Origin: Streptomyces sp. TN58
GTDB taxonomy: Bacteria; Actinomycetota; Actinomycetes; Streptomycetales; Streptomycetaceae
NCBI RefSeq assembly: GCF_001941845.1
Contig: NZ_CP018870.1
Span: forward strand, 3,938,501 to 4,002,500
Direction of reading: 5' to 3'
Length of the DNA: 64,000 nt
In this document: positions 60,123-64,000 of the stretch, one piece after another
Position numbering within the stretch: the stretch's first letter is position 1
Layout of the letters: every line of letters begins with the position of its first letter
Made by a program: the position numbers and the translations under genes
The notes under the pieces: generated by a model
The model's database searches: none
The model's input: only the letters and a program-made list of their open reading frames with translations
Told to the model about the DNA's origin: nothing

Positions 60123-60890
60123 ATGAGCCCCGTGAACAGGACCAGGTCACCCCTTGGGCCGGTGGCCCGGCGGAGTGCTTTGGTGAAGGGAGGCACGCTG
60201 GCGTCACTCGCCCTGGTGGTGGCGGGCATCGCCAGCCCGGCGTTCGCCACCGCGCAGAGCATCGAGGCGCCCGAGACGGTCCGGGTGGCCGGTCCGGCCG
60301 GCGGCGGAGACTGCAAGGCGAAGCAGGACTCGAACTACGACCCGAGAACCGCCGGCACCCAGGCGGGTGCCCGCGGCGGCGACGACGACTGCGAGGGCCT
60401 GCGGGGGCCGACGGGTCCCACGGGGCCGCGCGGCCCGCGGGGCGAGCCGGGCGAGGACGGGGCCGACGGCGCCACAGGGGCGACGGGCGCCACGGGTCCG
60501 TGCACCGCCCTCGCCGCCTACAAGCCCAACGCGGCCACGGAGGTCAAGGCGGTCCTGGTGAACGGGCAGGCCTGGGTCGGCATCCGAAGCCTCACCCCGG
60601 CACCGCCGGATGACTTCGAGTGGAACAACCTGAGCAACAACACCGCCTTCCCCGCCGGGGCGTGCGGCATCTCGGTCAGTGACCAGGCCGGCCTCGTCAA
60701 CGTCGAGACGGTGGCTCCCGACGGGCGCGTCTGGGAGACCACCTGCACGACGGATCCGGGGAACAACCCTCCGTCCCTCACGTGCGCCGCCCCGTGGGCC
60801 CCGGTGAACGTGCTGGTGGACAGCCCGCCGCTGCGTACCCGGGCCGACGAGGCCATGGCCCACAACCACCTGCCGAAGGCGCTGAAGTAG
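60123..60890 (+). CDS. Secreted collagen-like protein (short form)
   Basis: A 255-residue paralogue starting ATG 60123 behind AAGGAG. The signal peptide is [23 protein letters not shown], ending near residue 44. There are only 11 Gly-X-Y triplets (residues 92-124: GLR, GPT, GPT, GPR, GPR, GEP, GED, GAD, then three GAT), followed by GPC as in the long form. The globular C-terminal domain has ACGISVSDQAGLVNVETVAP. A 16-base segment of the 5' untranslated region (60099-60114) is identical to that upstream of the long form (57558-57573), so the two arose by duplication. Function unknown. Confidence 0.88.
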   Translation: MSPVNRTRSPLGPVARRSALVKGGTLASLALVVAGIASPAFATAQSIEAPETVRVAGPAGGGDCKAKQDSNYDPRTAGTQAGARGGDDDCEGLRGPTGPTGPRGPRGEPGEDGADGATGATGATGPCTALAAYKPNAATEVKAVLVNGQAWVGIRSLTPAPPDDFEWNNLSNNTAFPAGACGISVSDQAGLVNVETVAPDGRVWETTCTTDPGNNPPSLTCAAPWAPVNVLVDSPPLRTRADEAMAHNHLPKALK

Positions 60891-60911
60891 TCCCGGGGCC
60901 GGCGGGAGCGT

Positions 60912-61721
60912 CTACTCCGGCCGGTGGTCCGGGCCGCCGAAGTCCGGGCTGGTGAAGTCCGGAGGCGTGTAGCCGGGAGGGGAGCCCTGTGACGGGGCTC
61001 CCGGACTGGTGAAGTCGGGCCGGGTGTACCCCAGACTGGGGATGCGCCCGGCCCCTGGCGTGCGGGGGGTCGGGAAACCCGGGCCCGCGCTCGGATCGGC
61101 CAGCGCGTCCCGCAGGAACGGGATGATGCCGCGCTCCAGCAGGGCGTGCCGCCAGGCCTCGCGGGCCCGCGCCACCTCGTCGGGTATCGCCTCGGTCTCG
61201 TCCGCCGCCACCTCGGTCGCGCTGTTGCGGACGGCGGTGACCAGCAGGCCGATCACGGCGAAGAGCAGGGCGGCCGCGGTGAGCGCGCCGAAGAGCCAAC
61301 CGGTCGTCAGCATCGTCTGCGCGAAGGCCGGTTCCGGTTCGATCATCTTCAGGATGTAGCCGACGAGCAGGAAGATCAGCATGGCGGTGCCCGCCAGGAC
61401 GGGTGCGAGGACGGCGACCACGGCGCTGACGCCCGCGCCGCCGCCGCTCCGGTCCTCGCCCTCGTCCTCGATCGCGGCGGGTGCGCCGAGCAGCTGGTCG
61501 CGCCGCTCCCCGCGGACCTTCACATAGTGGCCGTACTCGGCAGCGGCGGCCGCCGCCAGCAGGGCGCTGGCGCCCTGGGCCATCGTGCGCAGCTGTTCGG
61601 CGTTCAGCCGCTCGCCGAGAGAGGCGAGTTCGGGCCGCTGGTCCGCGGCGCGCAGTGCCTCGTCGATGAGCCGGTCGAACTCCGGTCGGTCTTCGGTCAG
61701 CAGGTGCGGAGCGCTGGTCAT
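60912..61721 (-). CDS. Two-helix membrane protein with C-terminal FTSPxF repeats
   Basis: About 269 residues from ATG 61721 (MTSAPHLLTEDRPEFDRLID), with GGGGG six bases before; ATG 61727 is close. An N-terminal helical domain of some 90 residues precedes two membrane helices (AVVAVLAPVLAGTAMLIFLLVGYIL and WLFGALTAAALLFAVIGLLVTAV). The cytoplasmic tail ends with repeated GYTxPDFTSP units. I do not recognise the family. It starts 155 bases from the phosphatase gene and ends 21 bases from the collagen-like gene. Confidence 0.75.
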   Translation of the reverse strand: MTSAPHLLTEDRPEFDRLIDEALRAADQRPELASLGERLNAEQLRTMAQGASALLAAAAAAEYGHYVKVRGERRDQLLGAPAAIEDEGEDRSGGGAGVSAVVAVLAPVLAGTAMLIFLLVGYILKMIEPEPAFAQTMLTTGWLFGALTAAALLFAVIGLLVTAVRNSATEVAADETEAIPDEVARAREAWRHALLERGIIPFLRDALADPSAGPGFPTPRTPGAGRIPSLGYTRPDFTSPGAPSQGSPPGYTPPDFTSPDFGGPDHRPE

Positions 61722-61876
61722 GTGCATCCCCCGATGCTCCGTAGAAGCCGGTTTGCCGCGCGTAGACCCGGGTGCCGGCTGAAACGGAGGAGAGCCTGCT
61801 ACGGATAGGGCGATGGTAGAGCGCCCACGCCACACCGTGACAGGGGCTTTCCGGAAATACCCCTCTGCGTGAGCTC

Positions 61877-63271
61877 TCAGTCGCTCAGCGGAAGTCGTAC
61901 GACGAGCAGCTTGCCCGCCATCGTCACTCCGCCGTCCATCGCGATGGCGAGCCCGTCCGCGTAGACGTGCGGGCCGTCCACGGCCTCCGGGCCGCGCGCG
62001 TCGTCGCCGTCCTCCGTGCCCACCTCGCCCAGCAGGTACGGGATCGGGCTGTGGCCGTGCACGACGCGGCTGCCGCCGTAGGTGTCGAGGAGTTCACGGA
62101 CGGCCTGCGGGCCGGTCTCCTCGTCGCGGAAGGCGAACCGCTTGGTGAACTTCCGGAAGAGATCCCACGTGATGTCCACGTCGCCACGATTGAGGAGCTC
62201 GTGGATGGTGTCGTTGACGTCCTCGATGGAGTCGCCGTAGTCGAGGTAGGCGGTGGTGTCGGAGTGCAGCAGCAGGTGGCCCTCCTCCAGCACGGCCGCG
62301 TCCAGCCGCGACATCCACTGCAGGTGTACGTCCTGCAGGCGCTCCATGTCGGTGCGCTGGCCGCCGTTGAGCAGCCAGGCCGCCTGGAAGGTGGCGGTGC
62401 CGGCGCCGGAGACGACGGGGGTGTCGCCGAACCGCTTGGCGCCGATGAGCAACAGCTCGTGATTGCCCATCAGGGCCTTGCAGTAGCCGCCGGCGGCGGC
62501 CGCCTCGGCGGACAGCCGCATGACGAGGTCGATGACGCCGATGCCGTCGGGGCCGCGGTCGGTGAAGTCGCCGAGGAACCAGAGCCGGGCGTTGCCCGCG
62601 GACCAGCGGCACTCCGAGTCGATCAGGCCCTGGGCCTGCAGCTCGGTGACGAGCTCGTCGAGGTAGCCGTGGACGTCGCCGACGACGTAGAGCGGGCCGG
62701 GTCCGGCGGTGTCCTGCGGGACGTACTGGACCTGGACGGTGTCGCCGGGGCCGCCGCCGAGCGAGCCGGGGCTGATGACGGGGAGGTCCCGGTAGGTCGG
62801 GGTGTAGCCGTCGGGCACGTCCTCCTCGGGACCCTGGCTCGTCGCCCGCACCGGCTCGGCCTCGGCGCGCGTGTCGGCGTCGGCGTGTCCCTGCGGCTGC
62901 GGGTGGCCCTGGGGGCCCGCGTGCGGGTGCTCCTCGCGGCGCGGGTCGTGGCGGGCGCCGTGGCGCGGATCCTGACGCGGGTCGTGGTGCGGGACCGGCG
63001 GCGCGGGAGGCGCGGTACGAGCGGGCGGCGCGGGAGGCTGCGGCGTGTCCTCGGGCTGCCGCGGCACGGCGGCCTGTGCGGCGTCCTCGTAGTACGCGGG
63101 GTATTCGCCGTACACGGGGGCCTCGTCCGGCATACCGGTGGATACGGCGTACCGCGCGGCGGGTTCGGTGACTGGCACCCGGAAGTCCCGCAGCGTTTCC
63201 GTCCGCATCGCGGGTCCCTGACCGGCCCCCTGAGTCATCGACCCCTCCACCACCGTCGCGCTGCCGTACAC
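61877..63271 (-). CDS. PPP-family metallophosphoesterase/protein phosphatase
   Basis: A 464-residue protein: the first 195 residues are a Pro/His/Asp-rich low-complexity leader, and the last 270 are a calcineurin-type phosphatase. Metal-binding motifs in order are LYVVGDVHGYLDEL (GDVHG), LWFLGDFTDRGPDGIGV (GDFTDRG) and LMGNHELLLIG (GNHE), with a late VVHGHSPIPY histidine block. These place it with PPP phosphatases rather than PPM. Start GTG 63271 has AGGAGGG 7 bases upstream; ATG 63238 with GGAGGGG is an alternative. Likely a protein or small-molecule phosphatase. Confidence 0.87.
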   Translation of the reverse strand: MYGSATVVEGSMTQGAGQGPAMRTETLRDFRVPVTEPAARYAVSTGMPDEAPVYGEYPAYYEDAAQAAVPRQPEDTPQPPAPPARTAPPAPPVPHHDPRQDPRHGARHDPRREEHPHAGPQGHPQPQGHADADTRAEAEPVRATSQGPEEDVPDGYTPTYRDLPVISPGSLGGGPGDTVQVQYVPQDTAGPGPLYVVGDVHGYLDELVTELQAQGLIDSECRWSAGNARLWFLGDFTDRGPDGIGVIDLVMRLSAEAAAAGGYCKALMGNHELLLIGAKRFGDTPVVSGAGTATFQAAWLLNGGQRTDMERLQDVHLQWMSRLDAAVLEEGHLLLHSDTTAYLDYGDSIEDVNDTIHELLNRGDVDITWDLFRKFTKRFAFRDEETGPQAVRELLDTYGGSRVVHGHSPIPYLLGEVGTEDGDDARGPEAVDGPHVYADGLAIAMDGGVTMAGKLLVVRLPLSD

Positions 63272-63468
63272 CTGCGGACCCTCCTGACCTCCGGGGAGGA
63301 GGGTCCGTGATGTCGTGCGCCCATCATAGGAATGCGGCTCGCGCTGTGTGACGCACCAGGGGTGGTGAATCCTTTGCGGAGCGTATCGTTCCTACCATTT
63401 TTGCCCGATATCGGCGCTGCTGAAATCTTGGACCGTCCGATGATCAGGCCGACCGGGCGGTCTGGCGG

Positions 63469-64000
63469 TCAGTCCTGGGCCGGAGATCGAGGCGGGCTGA
63501 CGGTCGTACGGGGCTGCCTGCGCTGCGACGAGGTACGGATGATCAGCTCGGTCGGGACGACCTGTTCGACGGGGCGTCCCGTGTCCACGCCCTCGATCGC
63601 GTCGATGAGCAACTGCACGACGGCGGTGCCGATGCGGCGCGGTTTGAGGGACAGGGTGGTGATGGGCGGCTCGGTGTTGGCGTACACGGTGGACTCGCTG
63701 CAGCAGACGAGCAGCAGGTCCTCGGGGACGCGCAGGCCGTAGCGGCGGGCGGCGGCGAGCAGGTCGGTGCCGTTGGGGTCGAAGAGCCCGTAGACGGCGT
63801 CGGGGCGGTCGGGGCGGGCGAGGAGCCGGTCGGCGGCCACGGCGCCCGCGCACGGGTCGTGGGCGGGGTAGGACTCGTAGACGGGGTCCTGGCCGACGCG
63901 CTCGCACCAGTTGAGGTACGCGGTGGTGGACAGGCGGGTGTAGGTGTCGGTGGTGGTGCCGGTCAGCAGCCCGATCCGGCGGGCGCCGGCGGCGGCGAGG
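63469..64000 (-). CDS. LacI-family transcriptional regulator, C-terminal part
   Basis: The reading frame enters from beyond 64000 and ends at 63469; only the last 176 residues are present. They form the second half of a periplasmic-binding-like effector domain: GARRIGLLTGTTTDTYTRLS, then AVYGLFDPNGTDLLAAARRYGLRVPEDLLLV and NTEPPITTLSLKPRRIGTAVVQLLIDAIEG, which are characteristic of LacI/PurR effector domains. The DNA-binding helix-turn-helix lies outside the window. A 197-base gap separates it from the phosphatase gene. Confidence 0.88.
   Translation of the reverse strand, partial: LAAAGARRIGLLTGTTTDTYTRLSTTAYLNWCERVGQDPVYESYPAHDPCAGAVAADRLLARPDRPDAVYGLFDPNGTDLLAAARRYGLRVPEDLLLVCCSESTVYANTEPPITTLSLKPRRIGTAVVQLLIDAIEGVDTGRPVEQVVPTELIIRTSSQRRQPRTTVSPPRSPAQD

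Overview
The window is the oriC-proximal core of an actinomycete chromosome, almost certainly a Streptomyces. The evidence is very high G+C coding DNA with many GTG starts, the order gyrA-gyrB-dciA-recF-gnd-dnaN-oriC-dnaA-rpmH-rnpA-yidD-yidC-khpB-rsmG-parA-parB, parS sites of the form GTTTCACGTGAAAC, a sigma-R type promoter at trxBA, and the sporulation pair ssgR-ssgA. Species cannot be fixed from the sequence alone.

Layout. 1-6.8 kb (minus strand): 5' end of gyrA, then gyrB, a DciA/DUF721 gene overlapping recF, a short-form 6-phosphogluconate dehydrogenase and dnaN. 6.8-7.6 kb: oriC with about 20 DnaA-box-like nonamers. 7.6-9.4 kb: dnaA. 9.8-15.5 kb (plus): ribosomal protein L34, RNase P protein, YidD and YidC membrane insertion, Jag/KhpB, RsmG, ParA and ParB. 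15.6-28.9 kb: a GNAT protein, trxA/trxB, the ECF sigma factor sigM with its zinc-finger anti-sigma factor, a pseudokinase, the lipid II flippase murJ, a DUF6049 membrane protein, cca and an MFS exporter. 28.9-37.8 kb: inositol phosphate synthase, a PadR regulator, a class A PBP, a GT87-like membrane mannosyltransferase, an alanine-racemase-like protein and FemX. 38-43 kb: rpsF-ssb-rpsR-rplI, a MATE transporter and dnaB. 43-52.3 kb: accessory metabolic genes (serine hydrolase, two GNATs, HAD phosphatase, flavohaemoglobin-like protein, NUDIX, LysR, gamma-lyase, small membrane proteins, cupin). 52.5-53.9 kb: ssgR-ssgA. 53.9-57.3 kb: YibE/F protein and riboswitch-controlled thiC. 57.5-61 kb: two paralogous secreted collagen-like proteins flanking a GT2 glycosyltransferase. 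61-64 kb: a membrane protein, a PPP phosphatase and the 3' end of a LacI regulator.

How it fits together. The left half is the replication, segregation and cell-envelope housekeeping block: DnaA/DnaN/GyrAB/RecF/DciA/DnaB/SSB replicate and ParA/ParB segregate, using twelve exact parS sites between 13.2 and 46.1 kb, all on one side of oriC. MurJ, the pseudokinase, the class A PBP and FemX build peptidoglycan. SsgR/SsgA link to sporulation septation. Signals tying these together include a second DnaA-box cluster in front of dnaB, parS sites inside parA, parB and the anti-sigma gene, and parS sites built into or beside hairpins at the 3' ends of convergent genes.

I saw no rRNA, tRNA, CRISPR array, insertion sequence or prophage. 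The best candidate for something little described is the collagen-like/glycosyltransferase locus at 57.5-60.9 kb; the regulatory-site architecture (parS palindromes, DnaA boxes at dnaB) is the other place to look.
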